A stretch of DNA of 6,460 nucleotides, taken from Spirochaetaceae bacterium (lineage in GTDB: Bacteria > Spirochaetota > Spirochaetia > Treponematales > Breznakiellaceae). Both the position numbers and the translations under genes were made by a program. Shown piece by piece: positions 1 to 3,940 of the stretch. The first letter of the stretch is position 1. Every line of letters begins with the position of its first letter. The stretch spans positions 1 to 6,460 of the forward strand of contig JAIRPH010000048.1 of assembly GCA_031257135.1 (NCBI GenBank), given 5' to 3'. The notes under the pieces are model-generated. The model worked only from the letters and a program-made list of their open reading frames with translations, was not told where the DNA came from and ran no database searches.

Positions 1-54
1 CGCGCCCTTCACCGAATTTGCCTAGCCTAAGGATAAGCGCGTCGTAACGTAATC

Positions 55-107
55 AGGAATGGGGAATGAGGCTGTTATAACCAAACCGCTTTTCATTCCT
101 CATTCCT
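55..107 (+). other. Long imperfect hairpin upstream of small ORF pair
   Basis: Positions 55-70 (AGGAATGGGGAATGAG) pair along their full length with 92-107 (TTCATTCCTCATTCCT). This gives 16 base pairs on the plus-strand transcript, two of them G-U wobbles, with a loop of about 21 bases at 71-91. Because the wobbles are G-U only on the plus strand, the structure favours plus-strand RNA. Each arm is itself an internal near-duplication of a GGAATG-type word, and a further weaker copy (CAATTCCTT) follows at 112-120. There is no U-tract directly after the stem, so a simple terminator is not supported. It could be a leader structure for the small genes downstream or a dispersed intergenic repeat. 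The pairing is seen directly; any function is inference. Confidence 0.6.
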
Positions 108-156
108 TTCTCAATTCCTTAATTTCAAGCGCATCAACAAACTAAAGACCAAGACG

Positions 157-234
157 ATGATTCCCCTTATCAACCAACTTGAAGGGTATAAAAGCATTAT
201 CATCGCCCAGCCGCAGGAGGTTATTGACCTATGA
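157..234 (+). CDS. Possible 25-residue leader-like ORF, overlapping the next start
   Basis: A short open frame beginning MIPLINQLEGYKSI and ending QEVIDL stops with a TGA that overlaps the ATG of the next gene as ATGA (231-234). That arrangement is typical of translational coupling. The frame is open upstream back to a TGA at 67-69, but no better ATG is present, so the start at 157 is a guess. No clear ribosome-binding sequence precedes it. The composition (hydrophobic IIIA, then PQEVIDL) looks more like a real protein end than random sequence. It may be a tiny coupled peptide or the surviving end of a once longer partner gene. I do not recognise a family. Confidence 0.35.
   Translation: MIPLINQLEGYKSIIIAQPQEVIDL
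215..220 (+). promoter_or_regulatory. Shine-Dalgarno AGGAGG for the 61-residue protein
   Basis: A full AGGAGG lies 10 bases before the ATG at 231 and inside the end of the preceding small frame. It fixes the start at 231. It is notable because almost no other complete gene in the window has a recognisable Shine-Dalgarno sequence. This gene is also one of the few starts with no promoter-like -10 element next to it, which fits initiation from within a longer transcript. Confidence 0.75.
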
Positions 235-416
235 ACATCTACACCGATATCGAAGACGAGATTGACGCCATCCGCGATAAAATCTACGAAAGAATCAAGG
301 ATATGACGCCCAGTGAAAGGAGGGCGTATTACAACGCCCTTGCCGAAGAAGCCCGGACAAAATACAACATCCGGGTTATAAAATCCGCGCCGGAGTCCGA
401 GGCGGTTTCGCGGTAA
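231..416 (+). CDS. Small acidic helical protein of unknown function (61 aa)
   Basis: A 61-residue soluble protein with no signal peptide or membrane segment. Residues 1-25 are acidic and predicted helical (DIEDEIDAIRDKIYERIKDM), followed by a MTPSERRAYY segment and an alternating charged tail (ALAEEARTKYNIRV). The pattern 'acidic IDAIR-x-K-IYE, then D-M-T-P-x-ER-x-x-YY' resembles a loosely defined group of 50-70 residue proteins that I associate with spirochaetes and cyanobacteria. They often occur as the second member of small overlapping gene pairs, and some are annotated as toxin-antitoxin components. That association is from memory and not proven here. The start is supported by AGGAGG at 215-220 and by the ATGA overlap with the preceding frame. 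No adjacent toxin such as a PIN, RelE or MazF protein is visible, so a toxin-antitoxin role cannot be assigned. Real gene likely; function unknown. Confidence 0.65.
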   Translation: MNIYTDIEDEIDAIRDKIYERIKDMTPSERRAYYNALAEEARTKYNIRVIKSAPESEAVSR

Positions 417-467
417 GCCCTCGCCGTCCGCTAGGAAAAGCGATAGATTATGCTTTGCTGTCTAAAA

Positions 468-496
468 AAATACTGGACAAATAAAAAAAAGTATTT
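468..496. promoter_or_regulatory. Inverted repeat, candidate operator of the DtxR-like repressor
   Basis: AAATACT (468-474) and AGTATTT (490-496) form a perfect 7-bp inverted repeat with a 15-bp centre. The half-site starts are 22 bp apart, about two helical turns. The repeat covers the -35 element and the whole spacer of the predicted promoter for the downstream metal-dependent regulator. DtxR-family repressors bind palindromic sites as dimers and frequently autoregulate, so this is the natural operator candidate. The repeat is visible directly; regulator binding is inference. The arms lie in A-rich DNA, which raises the chance of coincidence. Confidence 0.4.
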
Positions 497-502
497 CAAA
501 AT
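474..502 (+). promoter_or_regulatory. Predicted sigma70-type promoter for the dtxR-like operon
   Basis: A -35 element TGGACA (474-479, five of six consensus bases) is followed after exactly 17 bases by CAAAAT (497-502, four of six). The -10 ends six bases before the ATG at 509, so a start of transcription seven bases downstream falls on the A of the start codon. No Shine-Dalgarno sequence lies between. The element sits inside a candidate palindromic operator (468-496), consistent with metal-responsive autorepression. Confidence 0.5.
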
Positions 503-508
503 AAATAT

Positions 509-880
509 ATGACTCAATCGTTAGAAGATTATCTTGAAACCGTAAGTTTTCTTGCCGATGAAGGCGGCGGCACGGTTCGGCTCACAGACATTGCGTCTCG
601 GTTGGGCGTCTCCAAGCCTTCTGTGTTTACGGCTCTTAAAATTCTGGAAGAGCGGGGACTTTTGGAACACGAGCGGTATCGCACCATTTCGCTGACCGAG
701 CAGGGCGAGATAGAGGCCGCGGAAATCCGGGACCGCCATAATTTTCTCACTGTTTTTCTAAAGAAAATTGTAGGAGTTAGTCCTGATACCGCGGAAAAAG
801 ACGCTTGTAAAATGGAACATCTTCTTTCGGAAGAAACGCTCCAAAAGATGAAATCTTTGGTTCAAAGCAACAAAAAATAG
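509..880 (+). CDS. DtxR/MntR-family metal-dependent transcriptional repressor
   Basis: A 123-residue cytoplasmic regulator. Residues 1-65 form the winged helix-turn-helix: SLEDYLETV at 4-12, the recognition segment RLTDIASRLGVSKPSVFTAL around 24-43, and a wing ending ISLTEQG. Residues 70-123 form the dimerisation and metal-binding segment. Expected metal ligands are visible: D7, E10, H77, C100, E103 and H104. D7/E10/H77 follow the MntR pattern, whereas C100 in the ACKMEH motif is the DtxR/IdeR-type ligand, so metal specificity (Mn, Fe or Zn) cannot be read with confidence. There is no C-terminal SH3-like domain, and it is a little shorter than B. subtilis MntR (about 142 residues). In T. pallidum a homologue, TroR, controls a metal ABC transporter, but no transporter gene is present here. 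It is followed after 3 bases by the RNA methyltransferase gene, so the two are probably co-transcribed. No Shine-Dalgarno sequence precedes the ATG. Confidence 0.87.
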   Translation: MTQSLEDYLETVSFLADEGGGTVRLTDIASRLGVSKPSVFTALKILEERGLLEHERYRTISLTEQGEIEAAEIRDRHNFLTVFLKKIVGVSPDTAEKDACKMEHLLSEETLQKMKSLVQSNKK

Positions 881-883
881 CCT

Positions 884-1660
884 ATGACCGCTATCAACCC
901 TCGTTTTGAAGCCTATTACGGAAATATGTCCGGTTCACGGTGGGAAGGGATGCGGAAAAGTCTCCTTGAAAAGCCTGAACCGGTACCATTTTCCGAGGGG
1001 CTTGTTCGGCCGTATCTGCTGGATTACGCTTCGATAACGGCGGCGCGGTCTCTTAGGCTTCCTGAAGAGGGCGTCATTTTGGATGCCTGCGCCGCTCCGG
1101 GCGGGAAGAGCCTCGTGTTGCTTTCTCGTCTGCCTCCGCATCTGAGGCTCCTCGCCAATGAGCTTTCCAGCGAACGGCGGCGGCGGCTGGCGAATGTTTT
1201 AGCGGACCATTTGGATGCGGAGAAGCGGGGTCAGGTAACGGTTTCGGGCTTTGACGCGGCGGCGTTAGGCGGGCGGAAATCTGAGCTTTGCCGGTTCGGA
1301 GGAATCTTGCTGGATGTTCCGTGTTCGAGCGAGCGTCATATGTTGCAGAAGGAGAAGGCTCTTTCCGAATGGACTGCCGCCCGTCCTCGGTTTCTTGCTC
1401 GGCGGCAATGGACGCTCCTGTCCGCCGCGTTTCTCCTGCTGGCGGCTGGAGGCTCTCTTGTGTATGCCACCTGCGCGCTTTCAATCGAAGAAAACGACGG
1501 CGTTGCGTCTCGGCTGATCGAGAAATACCGAAACCATGCGATTCTTGACGAACCGGACTTCTCTGAAGGAGAAAAAACCCGATTCGGCAGGATCATTCTT
1601 CCTGATGCGTCCGGCGGCGTTGGTCCTATGTATGTGGCGCGCTTTAGAAAGATTATTTAA
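884..1660 (+). CDS. NSUN4-like RNA (cytosine-C5) methyltransferase
   Basis: A 258-residue class I SAM-dependent enzyme of the RsmB/NOP2/NSUN family, which methylates cytosine C5 in RNA. Motif I (DACAAPGGKS, residues 67-76) binds SAM. Motif IV (DVPCSS, 144-149) carries C147, the cysteine used for product release, and motif VI (YATCALS, 194-200) carries the catalytic nucleophile C197. The N-terminal NusB-like RNA-binding domain of E. coli RsmB (429 residues) is absent. Several segments instead match my memory of human mitochondrial NSUN4: an N-terminal YG-x-x-x-GSRW-x-x-x-R-x-SLL block (12-28), DVPC-x-x-x-RH-x-L (144-154) and a C-terminal GPMY (247-250). NSUN4 modifies small-subunit mitochondrial rRNA, so a ribosomal RNA target is plausible but unproven. 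The start lies 3 bases after the repressor's stop with no Shine-Dalgarno sequence, so translation probably depends on coupling. Confidence 0.87.
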   Translation: MTAINPRFEAYYGNMSGSRWEGMRKSLLEKPEPVPFSEGLVRPYLLDYASITAARSLRLPEEGVILDACAAPGGKSLVLLSRLPPHLRLLANELSSERRRRLANVLADHLDAEKRGQVTVSGFDAAALGGRKSELCRFGGILLDVPCSSERHMLQKEKALSEWTAARPRFLARRQWTLLSAAFLLLAAGGSLVYATCALSIEENDGVASRLIEKYRNHAILDEPDFSEGEKTRFGRIILPDASGGVGPMYVARFRKII

Positions 1661-1677
1661 AAAATATTTCCTGCCTC

Positions 1678-1706
1678 TTGACTCTTTTCGTTTTTATTTA
1701 TATATT
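1678..1706 (+). promoter_or_regulatory. Promoter of the initiator tRNA gene
   Basis: TTGACT (1678-1683) and TATATT (1701-1706) each match five of six sigma70 consensus bases and are separated by exactly 17 bases. Transcription would start about 4-6 bases before the mature tRNA 5' end at 1718. This is the strongest promoter match in the window, as expected for a highly expressed tRNA. It serves as an internal calibration that the organism uses ordinary -35/-10 promoters. Confidence 0.75.
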
Positions 1707-1717
1707 AAACCTATCAA

Positions 1718-1790
1718 CGCAGGGTAGAGCAGATGGCAGCTCGTCGGGCTCATAACCCGGAGGTCAGAGGTTCGAGTCCTCTCCCTGCTA
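1718..1790 (+). tRNA. Initiator tRNA-fMet (anticodon CAT)
   Basis: All arms are visible: acceptor 1718-1724 with 1783-1789, D stem GAGC/GCTC (1727-1730 with 1739-1742), anticodon stem TCGGG/CCCGG (1744-1748 with 1756-1760), anticodon CAT at 1751-1753, T stem AGAGG/CCTCT (1766-1770 with 1778-1782) with loop TTCGAGT, and discriminator A at 1790. Three initiator hallmarks are present. Positions 1 and 72 are unpaired (C opposite T). The anticodon stem ends in three consecutive G-C pairs (GGG/CCC). The D stem has A11-T24. The unpaired acceptor end is known to favour formylation by Fmt and to exclude EF-Tu, and the three G-C pairs direct the tRNA to the ribosomal P site. CCA is not encoded, so it must be added by the CCA-adding enzyme; ribonuclease Z, encoded about 800 bases downstream, typically processes such CCA-less precursors. 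Confidence 0.97.
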
Positions 1791-1804
1791 GAAAAATCCA
1801 AACC

Positions 1805-1826
1805 TTCACCGGCGTCCGCCGGTGAG
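1805..1826 (-). terminator. Hairpin at the 3' end of the LUD gene
   Basis: TCACCGGCG (1806-1814) and CGCCGGTGA (1817-1825) are perfectly complementary. They give a very stable GC-rich stem of about 8 pairs with a 4-base loop. On the minus strand it begins 14 bases after the LUD gene stop and is followed by a moderately T-rich run ending in five Ts (1796-1792), so it could terminate that transcript. On the plus strand it lies 15 bases after the tRNA but is followed by As, so it is not a classical intrinsic terminator there. It might still mark the 3' trailer of the tRNA precursor. Confidence 0.45.
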
Positions 1827-1840
1827 AAAATCTGAAAAAG

Positions 1841-2488
1841 CTATAGTCCTAAATCCTCTCCGATTAAAACGATCTTAATCCGTCCTGCGGGTTTACACCG
1901 CCGCATGGTAACAAGGTAAGAACAGATTGAATCGGGGGATTTACAGTTTCCGCAGGCTCCGGTTTCCGCGCAGGGCGTTTTCAGATTGGGAAACCTCTGC
2001 ATATTGAGGGGAGCCGCGATGGTTCTTGCCCGAATGAGCGCGTCTTCAACGGTTTTTACGACTTTGTTCATTCCCGCGGCTATGATTACCTGCTTAGGTC
2101 CGAAGAGCGTTGCCGCGACTCGGTTGCCGAAACCATCGACGTTTACCAGTTGTCCGTCTTCGCTGAGGGCGTTGACGCTGGTCAGATAGGTATCGCACAG
2201 CAGGGCTTGGCGCATTCGTTCTTGGCGTTCTTCCTTAGTGGGCGCGGCGTCTCGGTCGATGACTCGGATGCCTAAGTCGGCGAGCCTGTTCTGTACGCCT
2301 AATGCGGCGATGGTCATGGAGCCGCCCCAAGAAACCGTATCGGTCTTGGGGATGAGGGAAAGGATGATGGCGGTCCCTTCTTCTTGTTTTTCGCAATACC
2401 AAGCCTCGAAGTCCCGATCTTTGAGGGCTTGGGCGACTTTAGGACCCAGCTTGGCGTTTCGTATGCCCTGGGGCGTTGTATTATTCAT
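1841..2488 (-). CDS. Stand-alone LUD-domain (DUF162) protein
   Basis: A 215-residue cytoplasmic protein of the LUD (lactate utilisation, formerly DUF162) family, related to LutC/YkgG. Visible signatures are VSWGGSMT (52-59), the RVIDRD segment (75-80), NVDGFGNRVAA (116-126), FGPK..I.AGMNKVV (129-144) and a C-terminal cysteine cluster with C173, C179, C182 and C189 (PCAETGACGNCKSPDSIC). This cluster is typical of the stand-alone clostridial and spirochaetal LUD proteins and may bind a metal or Fe-S centre; that last point is inference. LutA and LutB partners are absent, so a role in lactate oxidation should not be assumed and the substrate is unknown. The frame continues 24 codons further upstream to 2560, but I chose the ATG at 2488. 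It gives the usual family N-terminus (MNNTTP, then the R-N-x-KLG motif), and the extension would run through the divergent promoter of rnz. No Shine-Dalgarno sequence is present. Confidence 0.87.
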   Translation of the reverse strand: MNNTTPQGIRNAKLGPKVAQALKDRDFEAWYCEKQEEGTAIILSLIPKTDTVSWGGSMTIAALGVQNRLADLGIRVIDRDAAPTKEERQERMRQALLCDTYLTSVNALSEDGQLVNVDGFGNRVAATLFGPKQVIIAAGMNKVVKTVEDALIRARTIAAPLNMQRFPNLKTPCAETGACGNCKSPDSICSYLVTMRRCKPAGRIKIVLIGEDLGL

Positions 2489-2494
2489 AGGAGC

Positions 2495-2524
2495 ATAGTA
2501 TCCCTTGAGGGCGTCTGCGGTAAA
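2495..2524 (-). promoter_or_regulatory. Predicted promoter of the LUD gene
   Basis: On the minus strand TTTACC (2524-2519) and TACTAT (2500-2495) each match four of six consensus bases, with an 18-base spacer. The -10 ends six bases before the ATG at 2488, so transcription would start on the initiation codon itself. The match is moderate. It gains weight from the same geometry at other genes here and from its support for the family-consistent start. Confidence 0.4.
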
Positions 2525-2536
2525 GAGGGCGTTTGA

Positions 2537-2565
2537 TTGCTTTTCGTTTTTTTTTAGCATATATT
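2537..2565 (+). promoter_or_regulatory. Predicted promoter of rnz
   Basis: TTGCTT (2537-2542) and TATATT (2560-2565, five of six consensus bases, identical to the -10 of the tRNA promoter) are separated by 17 bases. The spacer contains a run of nine Ts. The -10 ends nine bases before the ATG at 2575, predicting a 5' leader of only about 2-4 bases. It lies back to back with the LUD promoter, 12 bp apart, so the two polymerases could interfere with each other. Confidence 0.5.
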
Positions 2566-2574
2566 ACAAGTACG

Positions 2575-3501
2575 ATGAATCTTGAAGCCTTTATTCTTGG
2601 GTGCGGAGGCATGATGCCTCTGCCGAACCGGCATCTTACGTCGGTGTTGTTGCGCCGGGAGGGCGAGTTATTTTTATTCGACGCCGGAGAGTCCACTCAA
2701 GTTTCCCTTCGCAAGCTGAATCTCAAATGGAAGAAGATTTCCGTTATTTTTATAAGCCATACTCATGCGGATCATGTGACCGGTCTTCCGGGGATTCTCA
2801 TGCTTTCGTCTCAGGTTGAGCGGGATGATCCGCTGTACATAATCGGTCCTCCTCGGATTGCGGAGTATATTGAAACCAGCCGCAGAGTTCTGGATATGTA
2901 TATCAACTATGAGATTGTGGTACAAGAGATAACTGAACCGCAGGTTGTGTATCATGGGGAAGGCTTTCAGGTCCGGTGTTTTCCTCTGCGGCATACCAAG
3001 CCGTGTTTCGGCTATACCCTTGAGGAATCCAAGCGTCCCGGAGCGTTTCACCCGGACAAGGCGCTTGCGCTGGGCGTGCCGCGGGGGCCGCTCTGGGCGA
3101 AGCTCCAAGCCGGAGAAACCGTGCCTGCCGAAGACGGCTCGCTGGTGCCTCCTGAGCTGGTTTTGGGTCCGCCTCGGATGGGCAGAAAGTTTTCGTTTGT
3201 TACCGATTCTCTTGCGTTTCACGAGATAGCCTATGAAGTCGCCGGCTCAGATTTATTTGTCTGCGAAGGTATGTTTGAGCGGGAGCTTGCGGAAAGCGCG
3301 CGGGAGAAAAAGCACATGACCGCGGAGCAAGCCGCTCGGATTGCGGCTGAAGCGTGGGTAAAAAAGCTGGCGTTGATTCACTACAGTCCTCGCTATACCG
3401 ATTATGAGCTTCAGCAGTTGCTGAGGGAAGCCGCGGCAGTTTTCCCAGACACGGTACTCGCTAAAGACCGCATGACGCTCCCCATAGAGTACGAGGATTA
3501 G
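2575..3501 (+). CDS. rnz: Ribonuclease Z (tRNA 3'-processing endonuclease)
   Basis: A 308-residue metallo-beta-lactamase-fold enzyme, the usual length of bacterial short-form RNase Z. It cuts the 3' trailer from CCA-less tRNA precursors next to the discriminator base. Zinc ligands are visible: the HTHADH motif (H62, H64, D66, H67), H140 (PLRHTKPCFGY), D211 (VTDS) and H269 (IHYSPRY). H247 in the HMTAEQAA segment is the conserved catalytic-site histidine of the family. The stretch around 165-182 (LGVPRGPLWAKLQAGE) corresponds to the flexible exosite arm that grips the tRNA elbow. I set the start at the ATG at 2575 (MNLEAFILGCGG), the normal family N-terminus; an in-frame ATG at 2533 would add 14 residues overlapping the promoter. 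It fits functionally with the CCA-less initiator tRNA gene nearby. No Shine-Dalgarno sequence is present. Confidence 0.94.
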   Translation: MNLEAFILGCGGMMPLPNRHLTSVLLRREGELFLFDAGESTQVSLRKLNLKWKKISVIFISHTHADHVTGLPGILMLSSQVERDDPLYIIGPPRIAEYIETSRRVLDMYINYEIVVQEITEPQVVYHGEGFQVRCFPLRHTKPCFGYTLEESKRPGAFHPDKALALGVPRGPLWAKLQAGETVPAEDGSLVPPELVLGPPRMGRKFSFVTDSLAFHEIAYEVAGSDLFVCEGMFERELAESAREKKHMTAEQAARIAAEAWVKKLALIHYSPRYTDYELQQLLREAAAVFPDTVLAKDRMTLPIEYED

Positions 3502-3666
3502 AGAAAAAGCCCTCCTGAAAAAGCGGAGCTTCCCACGCCGGTATCCGCCGGGCGTCTGAACCCCGCTGGAGTGTACCGGCTCCGCATTGTCACCCAGTAT
3601 TCCGGGAGCAATCCGCTGAAAAAGCCGCATACCGCCAATTTTGACGCGCCCCTTACCGTAGTCTAA
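3502..3666 (+). pseudogene. Relic of a DUF4469-like Ig-fold C-terminal domain
   Basis: Directly after the rnz TAG, and in the same frame, 54 codons remain open until TAA at 3664-3666. From about residue 7 they read as protein: AELPTPVSAGRLNPAGVYRL, then a RIVTQYSGSNPLKKP segment, then TANFDAPLTVV. The pattern 'L-x-x-G-x-Y-x-LR-V-T-Q-Y-SG-S-N-x-L-K-x-P-R/H-T-x-x-F-D' matches my memory of the C-terminal Ig-like (DUF4469) domain of HU-like DNA-binding proteins found in Bacteroidetes and treponemes. Only that end is present: there is no start codon in a sensible place, no ribosome-binding site and no HU domain. I read it as a gene relic left by recombination. Alternatively, readthrough of the rnz stop would append it to RNase Z, which is unlikely. 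The 23-bp repeat array begins inside its last codons. Confidence 0.5.
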
Positions 3667-3766
3667 GGCGCGGGCTTAACTACGGCTAAGGACATCCCTT
3701 AACTACGGTTAAGGACATCCCTTAACTACGGCTAAGGCGTCCTCTTAACTACGCTTAAGAGAAGAG
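3652..3766. repeat. Five tandem 23-bp palindromic repeats
   Basis: Five units in exact 23-bp register lie at 3652-3674, 3675-3697, 3698-3720, 3721-3743 and 3744-3766. The shared core is CTTAACTACGGCTAAGG followed by ACATCC. Units 2 and 3 differ at one base. Unit 4 is identical to unit 2 through its core and diverges in the tail. Units 1 and 5 are more degenerate. Each core is an inverted repeat (CTTAA/TTAAG type). Unit 3 is perfect, CCTTAAC-TACG-GTTAAGG, giving a 7-bp stem with a UACG loop closed by C-G, an exceptionally stable RNA tetraloop class. In units 2 and 4 the single mismatch is A-C on the plus strand but G-U on the minus strand. The first unit overlaps the last codons and stop of the DUF4469-like relic. 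Function unknown: tandem protein-binding sites, a transcript 3' end structure or a slippage-grown repeat are all possible. Confidence 0.9.
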
Positions 3767-3905
3767 CTTATATTGGGGACTGCCGAAAGGCGGGGCTTAG
3801 GGCGGCTCTAACGGGGCTGTCTCGTCCGGCCCCGGCTTTCGGGTAAAGCCTTAAACCCGCAGGCGGGCGGGGAGGCTTGTCCAGATAAGGCTAAACAAGT
3901 AATGC
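3767..3905 (+). other. GC-rich non-coding stretch with competing hairpins before dam
   Basis: No credible coding frame is seen here. Several stems are visible: CTGCC-GAAA-GGCGG (3780-3793, a GNRA-type loop with one G-U pair), GGCTTT-CGGGT-AAAGCC (3834-3850) and CCCG-CAGG-CGGG (3856-3867). AAGCCT at 3846-3851 can also pair with AGGCTT at 3873-3878. That excludes the 3834-3850 stem and encloses the CCCG stem, so two mutually exclusive folds are possible. No U-tract marks a terminator. With the repeat array upstream it forms a roughly 240-base structured spacer. If dam has its own promoter at 3906-3934, none of this would be in its main transcript. Confidence 0.4.
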
Positions 3906-3934
3906 CGGACACTACTCATGTTTATCCGTATTAT
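3906..3934 (+). promoter_or_regulatory. Predicted promoter of the dam-like gene
   Basis: CGGACA (3906-3911, four of six consensus bases) is followed after 17 bases by TATTAT (3929-3934). The -10 ends six bases before the ATG at 3941, the same geometry as at the dtxR-like and LUD genes. This argues that 3941 is the real start and that the in-frame ATG at 3902, which lies upstream of this promoter, is not used on this transcript. Confidence 0.45.
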
Positions 3935-3940
3935 AGAAGT

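Noticed and set aside
2..25. Plus-strand frame APFTEFA followed by TAG, a possible tail of an upstream gene.
   Set aside because: Seven codons are not enough to distinguish a gene end from chance.
2..55. Minus-strand frame at the left edge reading LRYDALILRLGKFGEGR, vaguely like the N-terminus of RecO.
   Set aside because: It is closed by a TGA after 17 codons, has no usable start codon and no ribosome-binding site; too short to support.
1074..1484. Long open frame on the minus strand opposite the RNA methyltransferase gene (136 codons).
   Set aside because: Arginine- and proline-rich translation without domains, antisense to a gene with all catalytic motifs; a coding shadow.
2489..2560. 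Upstream 24-codon extension of the LUD protein starting at 2560.
   Set aside because: It would add a non-family N-terminus, lacks a ribosome-binding site and runs through the divergent promoters; ATG 2488 fits better.
2674..3222. Long open frame on the minus strand opposite rnz (182 codons).
   Set aside because: Basic, low-information translation opposite a complete RNase Z; a coding shadow.
3675..3743. CCTTAAC/GTTAAGG halves resemble integron attC core sites (RYYYAAC/GTTRRRY), and Treponema denticola is known to carry an integron.
   Set aside because: The outer bases do not fit the consensus, the arms are only 4 bases apart with no L boxes, and there are no cassette ORFs or integrase in the window.
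3652..3766. CRISPR array.
   Set aside because: The units are directly adjacent 23-mers with no unique spacers between them, and no cas gene is nearby.
3902..3940. Thirteen-residue N-terminal extension of the Dam protein.
   Set aside because: Not excluded, but the family usually starts just before KPFLKWAGGK and a promoter-like pair ends immediately before 3941.
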